Shown: positions 21,218 to 31,800 of the stretch, in pieces
How positions within the stretch are numbered: position 1 is the stretch's first letter
Layout of the letters: the number at the start of each line of letters is the position of its first letter
NCBI GenBank assembly: GCA_036346225.1
Contig: JARFIW010000999.1
Coordinates: forward strand, 4,509,001-4,573,000
Origin: Platerodrilus igneus
Lineage: Eukaryota; Arthropoda; Insecta; Coleoptera; Lycidae
Length of the DNA: 64,000 bases
Reading direction: 5' to 3'
Position numbers and translations under genes: made by a program
The notes under the pieces: model-generated
What the model was told of the DNA's origin: nothing
Database searches by the model: none
The model's input: the letters and a program-made list of their open reading frames with translations, nothing else

Positions 21218-22429
21218 GGAAGATGGAATGGTTCCTAATATGGATGCAGCATTACCTCTTTGAATAGCTATGCCAATTCTTTGTAATAAAAATGAAGTGG
21301 CTCTTTGATCAAAGGTATTATAATAGATTCGTCTACCGATTTCTTTTATGAATTCCAATCCTTGACTACCTAGAACTCCTAAGGTTTCAATTGAAACTGG
21401 GTAAAAGATATAAAGGTCTGATAAAGAAGAATATTTTTTGTTTTTTATTCTTTCGCCAGCTTTTGCTGCTGCTCCAGTTTTGTTGGAACAAGCAGTAACA
21501 TGAGAACAAGCGAGTGTGTTGGTACATGTAAAATCCCACATTACTGTTTTACCGTATCTCCAAGGAATTAAACTAATGCCGTCAGGTCTTTTACCGTCTT
21601 CTCGGAATAAATATGTAGGTTCCAGAAAAGAAGGAACATCGGCAGAGACTAAAGCTCGTTTAATTAAATCGTTAACTGCTTTGTGCCTGGAATGCCTTCC
21701 TGCACTGAGCCTGCAACTTAATCCATGTATACCTAACTCGTCTGCAGCTGATCCACAAATGCACGAGTGTGGTGTACACAACCGAGTACCAAGCCTGAGT
21801 CCTACAGCAATTCTAAATGAATTATTCTCTAATAATGTGCCCAGAGATGCTATTGGAAGAGCGAATAACCATGCGCTGGCATATTTCGAAGAAACTGCAA
21901 GAATACGAGCCCTATGTGTATTATTGGTAGCTGATTCTAGCAACTTATTGGAAGATATATCCAGCAATGGTATATCCCATTCTTTTTGGACGAGTTTGTT
22001 GATTTTAATTTCATTTAAATTTGTTGCAGACTTCCAAAGTTCTTCAGCTTGCAAAAAGAAATTATCAATAGATATATTGCAAATAGCATTAGAAAAGATT
22101 GATCTAATTGTAGGTAAAGATGAATGAAAAGAAGACAGGTAAGCAGGTAGTGAAAGTGAAGTTGAAAGACGGACACCTAATCCGCCTCTGTTTATTGGAA
22201 GAGATGCTTGCGACCATTCGAAATGGTTCAGTTTGATATTTATTACTTCCTCCAAAGTGCATCGTAATAGTTCGTCAAATATCTCAAGAGATTGCATACA
22301 AGTCCAAGTTGGGCTACATCTGAGGATGTACATCAATTTAGGAATAGCAAAACAATTCTTAATCAGACAAAATGAGATATGATTTGGAATAGAAGATGAC
22401 TTTAAACGAGAGCGAATGGAGGACATCAA
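21218..22429 (-). pseudogene. R2-like LINE protein, C-terminal third with CCHC and restriction-like endonuclease
   Basis: Residues 1-215 are the region after the RT palm (thumb and connector). A Cys/His cluster (CTPHSCICG...HGLSC, residues 218-239) and a restriction-endonuclease-like motif follow: GRHSRHKAV (244-252), KRPDG (280-284) and WDF (298-300), that is PD then D about 15 residues on. This layout matches LINEs that use a site-directed restriction-like endonuclease (R2 type) rather than an APE nuclease. It ends near ASILGTIPSS (residues 395-404), after which the frame runs on into the deubiquitinase part. Upstream it is separated from the RT by an AT microsatellite. Confidence 0.8.
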
Positions 22430-22502
22430 TTCGATATTTTTATTGATACTTTCTGGAATCGCTTCAGTACAGAGTGGTGCGCCAAGTAGGGTTCAATTAC
22501 TT

Positions 22503-22533
22503 TTATATATATTATATTATATATTATATTATA

Positions 22534-22575
<42 letters not shown>

Positions 22576-22580
22576 ATATA
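22503..22580. repeat. AT/TTA microsatellite inside the LINE reading frame
   Basis: A run of (AT)n with interspersed TTA units lies between RT palm (frame ending GIQIYNN then Ile-Tyr repeats) and the thumb (ESINKNIELMSS). It shifts the frame, so expansion of this repeat probably split the LINE ORF here. Confidence 0.85.
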
Positions 22581-23049
22581 TCTGAATACCTGGTGCGATC
22601 ATGTTTAAGAGTGAAATGGTTTTGTTAAAATTGGATGGAGGTGAACATAACAGTTCACATTTATTAAAATTGAGTTCCAAACCAAACCACTTAGCGATTG
22701 AAATTATCTTTTCGAAATTTTGGATTACGGAATGAATCTCACCACCAATACAACCATCATCTAAATACCAAATATTAAACTCTGTGTTTAATGAGTTAAC
22801 AAGGTTGTTTATTGCCAGACAGAAGATTGCCGGGCCTAAAGGATCGCCTTGTTGTATACCTCTTTCGGAATTAATTATGTTATCACCAAAAAACAGAAAT
22901 GAAGGATTTGCATAACATTGTTGAAGAAAAGGCAATAGATGGGGAATGTGGTTGTAAATATTATGTAATAAAATATCTCGGTTAAGTGAGTTGAAAGCAT
23001 TTTTAAAATCAAGCTTAAGAAGAATGTTATTGGGATTATTAATTAAATA
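22534..23049 (-). pseudogene. R2-like LINE reverse transcriptase palm
   Basis: RT motifs are in order: NILLKLDFKNAFNS (first catalytic Asp), GIQQGDPLGPAIFCL, and IWYLDDGCIGG (YLDD-type site). GLELNFNKCELL follows. It continues the 24920-25829 frame across the mariner insertion. The last codons read into the AT microsatellite. Confidence 0.87.
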
Positions 23050-24919
23050 TACAGTGCGTCCCAAAAGTAACGGATATATTCGATTAAATGATTATTGACA
23101 ATTTCTGAGTAAAAAGCTCTGACACGTCGATTTTTATTTTTAAATTCACATTTAATTATGTAGTTTTTAACCCACCACCCTTCAACCCCTAAGCGCTAGC
23201 ATCCCCTATTTAAAAATTTTAAATAGCAAAGTACCCCTTGTGATACCTCAATTCATAGCATTTTTCATGCAGAAATAGAATTTTACAAAAAATTCTAAAT
23301 CCGTTGATAAACAACTGCTTTATTCAATAAAAACTTATTCACTTAAAGTGCCAATTATCGGGTAGGCTTTGACAAACGAAATGTTTGTAAAGTGTCAAAT
23401 AAGTTTAGTGAAAGTACGTTAGTTAAGTTTAATTTTAATGATGATTGGCTTTGGAGATAGAATTCGAACGCACAAAGAAGTTCGAATTTTATTCAATGTA
23501 ATTCATCCCGACCTCCCCCCAATCTCGCAATCAACAATAAGCCTAATTGAAAATAAATTTCGGAATATTGAACGCGTACAAGATAAATCTAAAAATGGAC
23601 GTCCATCAGCTTTAGATGAAGATTCAGAATTGGATGACTTGCTATTTGTGCAGAAAAATCCACATTCAAGCGTTGCGAGAGTCGCTTCACAGTTAAATGC
23701 ATCAAAAAGTGCAGTCATAGTTTTCTCTGTAAGCAAAAGTTTCACCGCAAGAGTTATCAGATGATGATTTTGATAGGCGAGCACAATTTTGTGAGACAAT
23801 GATGGAACTTTGCAATGATAATCCTGGATTTGAAGGAAATACGTTTTCTGGTGAAGCAACATTTTATTTATATGGCACCGTTAATAAGCAGAATTGCCGT
23901 TATTGAGCTAATGCAAATCCGCATTGGATGATGGAAGCAAATACACAATTTTCACAAAAGATTAATGTTTGAGCGGGGATAGTGGGTAATAAAGTTATTG
24001 GACCGTACTTTTTTGAGAGAACACTCAATGGAGAACAGTATCTAAATTTTCTCCAATTTGAATTAATTCGGGCTTTAGCGGTACTACATTCCAATGTAGA
24101 AGATCCTGATTTACCTCATCCCAGTATTTGTCTACAGCAAGATGGTGCGCCTCCCTACTATGTACGTCCAGTACGGGAATATTTTGACCAAGTATTTCCT
24201 ATGAGGTGGATTGGTAGACGAGGACAAATTGAATGGACCGCTAGGTCTCCCGACTTAACCCGTTTGGATTATTTCCTCTGGGGTTATTTAAAAACTAAAG
24301 TGTATCTGAATAGGCCTCAAAACATAAACGATTTAAAGCAGAGAATCCGGAATGAAATTCGCTTAATTTCCCCTCAGACAGTAAACAAAGTTCAACAAGA
24401 GTTTGTCTCTAGATTAGGATACTGCCTAGCGACTAACGGACAGCAGTTTGAACATTTAATTTAAATTGGGTTTGTTTTTGTTTTTTATTCAAGTTTTGTT
24501 TATTGAATAAAACTGACTTATTATTAAACAAGCAACACGCACTTAACTAACGTACTTTCACTAAACTTATTTGACACTTTACAAACATTTTGTTTGTCAA
24601 GGCATACCCGATAATTGGCACTTTAAGCGAATAAGTTTTTATTGAATAAAACAGTTATTTATCAACCGATTTAGAATTTTTTGTAAAATTTTATTTCTGC
24701 ATGAAAAATGCTATTAATTGAGGTATCACAAGGGGTACATTGCCTTTTAAAATTTTTAAGTAGGGGATGCTAGCGCTTAGGGGTTGAAGGGTGGGGGGTT
24801 AAAAATTATATAATTAAATGACAATTTAAAAATAAAAATCGACGTGTCAGAGTTTTTTACTCAGAAATTGCCAATAATCATTTAATCGAATTTATCCGTT
24901 ACTTTTGGGAAGCACTGTA
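23050..24919 (+). mobile_element. Long-TIR mariner, plus orientation (mariner-2)
   Basis: The element is 23052-24917 with TA on both sides (23050-23051, 24918-24919). Ends read cagtgc...gcactg. The inverted repeats are about 377 bp each (23052-23428 and 24542-24917), far longer than the ~30 bp of classic mariners. A damaged transposase lies between. A second copy of the family is at 61716-63442. It sits in the RT gene of the R2-like LINE. Confidence 0.93.
23438..24464 (+). pseudogene. Transposase of mariner-2, inactivated
   Basis: The N-terminal helix-turn-helix part (23438-23764) includes NGRPSALDEDSELD. A frame break follows at about 23720-23770, and stops TGA occur near 23905 and 23970. 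The catalytic first site reads FSGEATF where the sister copy has FSDEATF, so the first aspartate is lost. The second (LQQDGAP) and third (SPDLTRLDYFLWG) aspartates are kept, and counting gives 41 residues between them, a DD41D spacing rather than the DD34D of classic mariner. The C-terminus is complete to 24464. Confidence 0.88.
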
Positions 24920-25829
24920 TACGAGCAGCGTGTGCTACAATTTCACAACCGCCTGAAGTCCCAAATCCACACTGTTTGGGCCTGAAAAGATTTCCTAATT
25001 TCTCCTTTATATTCCAGCAAGATAATTTAGCTGCAAGTCTTCGATAAAAAGTACCTACGGCTATTGGTCTAATGCCGCCGTCCTTTTTTTTAAGTGCGCA
25101 TAAAGAGGCGCCATATAAAATAGGACAAATTTCGGAAGATATCTTGCCCGAGAGCATTAGGTTACATAAATCAGTTAAAGATGATAAAAGCTTTTGTCCA
25201 AATATACCAGTGGAATAACTCAAAATGTCTTGTAAATGTGAAGGCCGTAGGGCGTCAATACCTCCAGCGAAACTAGACTTAAAAGATTTGATACCTGTTA
25301 AAACTTCTTCACGATTAACTGTGAAATTTGAATTAGTTTTCATAAAGGAAATTGGCGGCGAAATTGATTTTGGATGTTTCTTTTGTATATCTTCTAAAAC
25401 TGTAGCGTCTATATTTAAAAAAGATTCATTTGAACTTAAAATTTTAACCGCAGAGAATAAATCGCCATCTGAAACTTTTGATATGATTTGTTTCGAAATA
25501 TTCGTTTTAAAGGTAGCTATGCCACTTCTACTACTGAGAGAAACAACTTCTTCAACGGACAAAGGGTTTCGTAAATTTTCTAATATTATTTTCGAAATTG
25601 ATTTGTCTTTATTGCTTAAATTTCCACTAGGAATCGATAGGGATAGGTAAGGGAATAATAAGAGTTCTTTCCATGCTGACATTGAGCTTTTTTTAACGCA
25701 CGTGTCAATAAGCTCACATAATTTCTTTGCTACCTGAGCTCTCGCTGATTTTGGTATACGCTTAACGACGAAAACTCTTGACAATTTCAGATTTTTTAAT
25801 ATGTATTCTAATGGAAGCATCTTGGTCAT
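24882..25829 (-). pseudogene. R2-like LINE protein, N-terminal part of reverse transcriptase
   Basis: From about residue 20 (VVKRIPKSARAQVAKKL) this is the RT lead and finger region: SFAGGIDALRPSHLQDIL, ILYGASLCALKKKDGGIRPIA (split across a few residues) and RPKQCGFGTSGGCEIVAHAAR. Real coding ends at the mariner boundary near 24920, and the remaining residues read mariner DNA. The start overlaps the zinc-finger frame in another phase. Confidence 0.85.
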
Positions 25830-26112
25830 TGTTCAAAGATTTATTTTCATTTAATTGTAAAATTTGGATATTTTCTTTAAAAACTTGGCTCTGGTAACAG
25901 TTACTGCTGTTTTCTTTATGTATTTTACTAAAGTGAATGTTAAGTCCTTTAGAATTTTTAAATCTTCGTTTGCATATATTACAGAAATTTAAATCATATT
26001 TGGTTTTATCATGAATTGTAATATTGTCGCTGACATTTTCCATTTTGTTAATGATGTCACATTTTTTGTATGAATTTGTAAAAATATTCATTTTAAATAA
26101 GGATTGGGTCAA
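25762..26112 (-). pseudogene. R2-like LINE N-terminal zinc finger
   Basis: A single C2H2 finger, FCNICKRRFKNSKGLNIHFSKIH, is seen in this frame: two cysteines spaced by two, then two histidines. Such a finger at the N-terminus is usual in R2-type LINEs and helps bind the target DNA. A likely start is the methionine of MENVSDN. Frame change near 25780 links it to the RT frame. Confidence 0.75.
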
Positions 26113-27635
26113 TCAATACTGGACCAGATCCCTTGTCCGCATGCAAGATCTTCTTAAAAAGAAATTTATTCGTTTATATAAAATTGTTATCTTAGCCAAG
26201 TTCAACACAATAGTGACAGTAGCGTACAAAATCTCTTCAAAAGCAAAGATCATTGGTATAAGGGTAAAAACTATATATTCTCCATATAAAGTAAACCTCC
26301 AAAATTACTAAAAAAGTCTTCTTGTAAAATATTTTAACTTAATAAATTGTAGAAATAAAATAATCTGAAATACTTGTGACAGGTACTTGACACAACCTCT
26401 ACAACATGTTTCGATTAATTATTACCAATATTAATGTGTTGAGCAACAAACAATTCATGTACATTTAGTTTTTATTAAATCCTTCTATCAACCCTAATGG
26501 ATCCTCCTATCGCTGTATCAACAATGATTAAATTTACTAAATAAGTCAACGTAAAATGAATATTTTAAAATAGTTTTATCCGTACGAAATTGAACATAAT
26601 ACGGAATTGTTAACAAGAGCAGTTTATAAAATAATATGACAATAATAACTTACATACAGATGGTGAAACACCGCAGGAATTCAGTTTTCAGTCTTCAGTT
26701 TACCTTAATTAATTGCGGGCACTGGTATACTCCAGGACGGTACATCAACCAACGTTTTAGAAAGAAGATGAATTTTGAATCAGTACCAAGAATCCCGTGA
26801 GGTGTCCGTTGATATAATGAGCTGCAAATATTGAAGTTTACCAGATTAAACTGGTTCGAATACCTTGGGACAGCCAACAAAGAATAAAATACGCTATGGT
26901 TCGCTGGTCCAGTTCCGTAAATTTTCGGGTTAATAATTATCAGTCGACACACATTAACTTCTCTGATAAGCACTAAACTTAGTATTAATCTTATGACGAT
27001 AACAGTTACCTAAATTAACGTAAAAACTAACTACGCGAGTCCGTTGGGCCCGGGTTTTATTTCGTCACAAAAACAATCTCAATGCAAAACGCCTCCGGTG
27101 CAATTTAAATACTCCGTTACTTAATAACAACTAGTAACGTGTAGGTTTTACAACCCCTTTTATTCAACGTGCTTAAGATCCTCCTTAAAAAGAAATCGGA
27201 GCAAATATGTCGTAAAAGAAACCATTTGACTTTTACACGACCAAACCAATTAATTATGCACGTGAATGTTTATTGCACTTCGCGCCTAAAAAAGCTTTCT
27301 ACAATTACATCTCGCAACCCTTCGAGTACCCAACGTGAACTAACTTAAAACGACGACGAATACCTTCTTCCCGTATCTTCGCAAATTATCGGTAAGTGAG
27401 ACGAAAGTATCCCACTATTGTATTGAAGGAAGATAGCAAATGCTAAACTATTTGAAAACTAACATGCAGGTGCTGCGTGTTTTCTTGGAAATCCAAGCGA
27501 ACACCTGCCTTACAATCAACTATTTTTCAAGTTTTAACAGGTTTTAAAATATTACGTTAAAATACTATTATAAGAATATGAATTTTAGCATTATGTAGGG
27601 TAGTTGATGCGTATTTATAAAATAAAACCAAAGGT
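26113..27635. other. No gene recognised; probable 5' flank of the R2-like LINE
   Basis: AT-rich with two short frames (26695-26973 minus; 26024-26311 plus, overlapping the zinc finger) that I cannot relate to any protein. A GC-richer patch, gagtccgttgggcccgggtt, sits at 27039-27058. Confidence 0.4.
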
Positions 27636-28159
27636 TACAAGCCTGCTTAATTCTTGACCCGTTACGCTGCCCGACGCCGTACCTGGGGCACCCCGCATTA
27701 ATTCTCTATAACTCCACGATGTCCCACAAGTAGAACACGAATCCTTCTGAAGAGTCCGGAAGACCGCCGAAGATGTCTGGACCTCTTCAAACTATAAATA
27801 CTTTCTTATTACCGTTATTCAAGCTTTTACTCAGCCTCACAGTAAATCCTGAGACCTTCGGAAAAATTCCGAAGACTACCGGAGACCTTTGGACCTTTTC
27901 GAACTGTGTATAGATATATGTTTACTTAGTATTTAAGTTCCTACTTAGTTTTACGAGCAACCACGAAGCCTTCCAAAGATTACCGAAAATTGCCGAAAAC
28001 TTCCGAAGTGCTTCAAACTGCATAAACTGTTCATTTTGACTTTTTACTTGTATATTTGGGTACTTATGAACTTTCTTTTACTTTTTTTTCCTTGTGAACA
28101 TTAAACATAACAGTGCTAAGTCCACATACTTTCAGACACCGCCCACTCGTACGATAACA
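27636..28159 (+). repeat. gypsy-2 5' LTR, missing U3
   Basis: It aligns with the last part of the 3' LTR: the start matches the block near 30190/30364 and then holds a single copy of the ~240-bp repeat unit that is present six times in the 3' LTR. The TATA-containing part is absent. Confidence 0.8.
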
Positions 28160-29410
28160 AGTGACGTCCAACGTGCTTGGGCCGTCTTTACAGAAGATTT
28201 TACAAACAGCGCGCTTGCAAGAACCATTATCACGCCCGAGACGAGGAGTTAAACTATTTCAAACGTCCACCCGGACACCAACCAGCCGCCTCCAACCCAG
28301 GAGGATACACTATCATCAACAGTTCTGGAACTGCAACAACCCAGTGGCGCTCAACAATCAACCAGGAAAATGGTCACCATCAAGGCACTAGTGGAAGACC
28401 TTTACCACGTCGTCACAGCGACCTCCGAAGTAGAAAAACCTACATTCTCTGCCACCCCTCTAAAGGATCCCACCGAATTCCTTCAACAGATGGAAGCGAT
28501 GGACGCGGATGTACCTACCATCACCGCTCAACTCCGAGGCCAAGCAGCCACATGGGTGCGAAGCGTACGCGATGTTCCAACCTAGCTACACCGAATTTAA
28601 AAGGTTCTTTATGGACAAGTACAACAGTCCAACCATTAGAGCCAAAATAACCTTCGAATATTATGGACAGAAGCAGATGGCGTCTCAACCAGTAGCCGTC
28701 TTCCTCGGCACTAAGACGCAGCAAGCCCGCCGTCTAAAAATAGACATCAAACAGGACGTAGAGCTGTTCAAGGACCTCCTCCTGCCGACACTGATGAACC
28801 CAGTTCAGTGTCATATGTCCACAACAATATGGGAAATGGTCTCCCGCCTCACGAAAATTGAAGCAAACGAAAAAGAGGCGGCAAAAGGTACAACTGTCCC
28901 CACGCCGGCAACCAGATTTCTACACACAACGGAGCAGCTACCAAGGTGCGAATTTTATCCACAACGACATTGGCACCGAGACTGCCCACGCAAGACGTCG
29001 GGAGACGACCCACTGGCCGCTCTGCGCCAGATTACAGCCCGGTCGGTCGAGACGAACTGGCGCAAATAAACTTACCCACGGCGATCCGCTACCAAAGATC
29101 CCGTCACCAGAGCGACCTCCAACGCACAACCAGAAAGGCATACTTGTGGACGGATATTCCAAGAAAAAAGGTACCCTTTCAATCACAATAATTCCTCCCA
29201 GCAGTAGACAACTATCAAGAGGTCCGAAGGAGCCACACAACGGTAACACCCGTTACCGCCAACAGACCACCCACGTTTACTGCAACTAACCAGATCGCAG
29301 CCGAATTCTTGCCCAACAGCCTCTGGGAAGAATTTCAACCAGTAGTCAATAGGCCAACACAACCGACTATCACGGCCAGCACCAGCCTATTAGCACTGGA
29401 GACCAAATCC
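28160..29410 (+). pseudogene. gypsy-2 gag
   Basis: Recognisable Gag phrases are TPLKDPTEFLQQMEAMDADV and RGQAATW (frame at 28370-28585) and then FKRFFMDKYNSPTIRAKI with ARRLKIDIKQDVELF (frame at 28509-29069). The zinc knuckle near 28945-28990 reads CEFYPQRHWHRDC, where a second cysteine would be expected in place of Tyr. One frame shift near 28575 separates the halves. A ~70-bp piece at 29124-29195 recurs after the SINE at 29690-29765. Confidence 0.8.
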
Positions 29411-29680
29411 TTACATGTGATTTTCCAATGCTCCACCCGAAGCTACAACATTGGCCAGGAAGCGAGTTTCTTTACCTGGAAAATTTGGAATTCTGCCGAA
29501 CCCTTGCTGGTCCAAGCAAGGTAGGGATCTTTAACGTGCGTGACAACACTCACACACGGGACCTCTATTTGTGAAAAATGCTCGCCTAACATTTTTCAAG
29601 CGGACCGTGTCGGGATTCGAACCCGAAACCATGAGCGTAGTAGTCACACACATACCAACTACGCCCCGGAGCCGCCGGAC
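29411..29680 (-). mobile_element. tRNA-derived SINE, nearly full length
   Basis: Reverse-complement copy of the family described at 1590: the B box region (gggattcgaacccg) and A-box region (accaactacgcc) lie at its right end. A 9-bp target duplication, accaaatcc, is at 29402-29410 and 29681-29689. It lies just downstream of gypsy-2 gag. Confidence 0.9.
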
Positions 29681-30065
29681 ACCAAATCCGCACAACCAGA
29701 AAGGCATACCCGTGGACGGATGTCCAAAGAAGTGGTAACCTTTCAACCACAACCATCTCATCCAGTAGCATGCGACCATGGAAAAGTCCGACGTCGTCGC
29801 ACTAAACGAAAACGCAAACGCCGACACAAGCTCAGATATTTTGACAAGGACCTCATCGCCTCGCATCAACCTAGCTACGCTACATTTTTCAGCGGGGGAG
29901 GGAAGGATGTCACCCTATATCAAAGTACACGTACTGAACATAGAACAAAAGCCTAGAAAATCGGGATCTCCAACTCATTTTTTGTGCTACCCTAAAAGTA
30001 GCGAATCTATTGGATGCCCATTCCACTAATCTTTTTTTTCAACATACCTTGTATAGGGGAAGAAA

Positions 30066-30102
30066 GTATATAAATACGATTGCGAATCCAACAGAATTCA
30101 GT
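30066..30102 (+). promoter_or_regulatory. TATA box plus initiator in gypsy-2 LTR
   Basis: TATATAAATA lies at about 30067-30076 and an arthropod-like initiator, TTCAGTA, at 30097-30103, about 30 bases apart, as expected for a Pol II core promoter. It predicts that the LTR transcript starts near 30099, leaving the tandem arrays in the R-U5 part. Confidence 0.65.
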
Positions 30103-30412
30103 ACACTTAGTGCTCACCATAGCCTAAGAACTCAACTAGCAGTGCTCACCATAGCCTGTAAACCGTCTCAGCAATCAGTGGTCCCCATAGCCTGCTTAAT
30201 TCCCGACCAGTTACGCTATCCGCCGCACCTGGGGCATGTCGCTCTGTATCAGTAAAGCAATGCTCTCCATAGCCTGCATATTCTTGCCCAGTTACGCTGG
30301 CCGACGCTGTACCTGGGGCACATCACCATAGTTCAGTAAACAAAGTATAGCAGTGCTCTCCATAGCTTGCTTATCCTCGACCCGTTACGATGCCCGACGC
30401 TGCATTAATTCT

Positions 30413-31800
30413 TTATAACTCCACGAAGTAGAACACGAAGTCTTCCGAAGGGTCCCAAAGACCGTCGAAGACGTCTGAACCTTTTCAAACTATAAATACT
30501 TTCTCATCATCGTTATTCAAGTTCTACTCAGCCTCACAAGTAAATCCCGAGGCCTTCCGAAGAATTCCGAAGCCTACCGAAGATTTCTGAACTCTCTTAA
30601 TGTTGTATATATGTTCAATGTACCGTTCCTGTGTACATATCCTACTTCCTTATAACTCCACGTTGTTCTACATGTAGAACACGCAGTCTCCCGAAAACCG
30701 CCGAAGACGTCTGGACCTCTACAAACTATAAAAACTTTCTAATTATCGTTATTCACGTTCTGCTCAGCCTCACAAGCAAATCCCGAGGATTTCCGAAGAA
30801 TTCCGAAACCTACCAAAAACTTCTGAACCCCTTAATATTGCATATATATTCAATGTATAGTTCTTGTGTTTATATCATTATTCTTTATAACTCCACGTTG
30901 TTCTACAAGTAAACACGAAGCCCTCCGAAGAGTCCCGAAGACCTCCGAAGACGTCTGGACCTCTTCAAACAATAAATACTTTCCTATTATCGTTATTCAA
31001 GCTCTTACTCAGCCTCACAAGTTAATCCCGAGGTCTTCCGAAGAACTCTGAAGCCTACCGAAGACTTCTGAACCTCTAAATATTGTATATACATTCGATG
31101 AATAGTTCTTGTGTTTATATCATTATTCCTTATAACTCCACGTTGTTCCACAAGTAAACCCGAAGCCCTCCGAAGAGTACAGAAGACCGTTGAAGACGTC
31201 TGGACCTCTACAAACTATAAATACTTTCTAATTATCGTTATTCACGTTCTGCTCAGTCTCACAAGCAAATCCCGAAGATTTTCGAAGAATTCCGAAACCT
31301 ACCGAAGACTTCTGAACCCCTTAATATTGCATATATATTCAATGTATAGTTCTTGTGTTTATATCATTATTCTTTATAACTCCACATTATTCCACAAGTA
31401 AACACGAAGCCCTCCGAAGAGTCCCGAAGACTTCCGAAGACGTCTGGACCTTTTCAAACTATAAATACTTTCCTATTATCGTTATTCAAGCTCTTACTCA
31501 GCCTCACAAGTTAATCCCGAGGTCTTCCGAAGAACTCCGAAGCCTACCGAAGACTTTTGAACCTCTTAATATTGTATATTCGATGAATAGTTCTTGTGTT
31601 TATATCATTATTTCTTATAACTCCACGTTGTTCCACAAGTAAACCCGAAGCCCTCCGAAGAGTACAGAAGACCGCTGAAGACGTCTGGACCTCTTCAAAC
31701 TATAAATACTTTCTTATTACCGTTATTCAAGCTCTTACTCAGTTTCACAAGAATATTCCGAGGCCTTCCGAAGACTACCGGAGACCTTTGAACCTCTCCG
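30413..31800 (+). repeat. Six ~240-bp tandem units with two alternating variants
   Basis: Units start with ttataactccac at 30413, 30650, 30885, 31130, 31374 and 31615. Units at 30650 and 31130 share one set of variants (tctaattatcgttattcacg, cttaatattgcatatat). Units at 30885 and 31374 share another (cctattatcgttattcaagc, attcgatgaatag). The array is thus a ~485-bp dimer repeated. Each unit is rich in ccgaaga. Open frames here (about 90 codons each) are repeat by-products. Confidence 0.88.

Larger units (their letters stand above)
18317..22429 (-). pseudogene. Chimeric ORF: LINE endonuclease end - USP2-like - TAF1 bromodomain - PDI
   Basis: From 22429 to the stop at 18317 the minus strand stays in one frame for about 1,370 codons, with a single interruption, TGA at 20780-20782. 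In order it reads: the C-terminal third of an R2-like LINE protein (codons 1-404), a ~100-residue linker, a USP2-like deubiquitinase, a TAF1 first bromodomain, and PDI from its first CGHC to a C-terminal RDEL. No introns are visible and none of the seams shows splice signals. The TGA falls inside the deubiquitinase, between its cysteine and histidine boxes. The parts come from three host genes of different compartments. I score it as a pseudogene because of the stop and of damage in the parts, but it could be recent or partly expressed. Confidence 0.85.
21218..26112 (-). mobile_element. R2-like LINE (restriction-like endonuclease type), interrupted by a mariner
   Basis: The minus-strand order is C2H2 zinc finger (25762-26112), RT start (24920-25829), mariner insertion (23052-24917), RT palm (22534-23049), AT microsatellite, then CCHC and endonuclease (21218-22429). 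Removing the mariner joins AHAARI directly to YLINNPN in frame, so the RT gene was open there when the mariner arrived. One frame change near 25780 and the microsatellite are the only other breaks. No ribosomal DNA flanks it. The 3' untranslated end is missing because the ORF runs into host gene sequence. Confidence 0.82.

Noticed and set aside
21516..22127. 203-codon plus-strand ORF
   Set aside because: Shadow of the LINE endonuclease frame on the minus strand.
26695..26973. 92-codon minus-strand ORF
   Set aside because: No recognisable domain, no neighbours and no repeated copy. Chance frame cannot be excluded.
30413..31800. CRISPR-like array
   Set aside because: The whole ~240-bp unit is repeated, with no unique spacers, in eukaryotic DNA inside an LTR.
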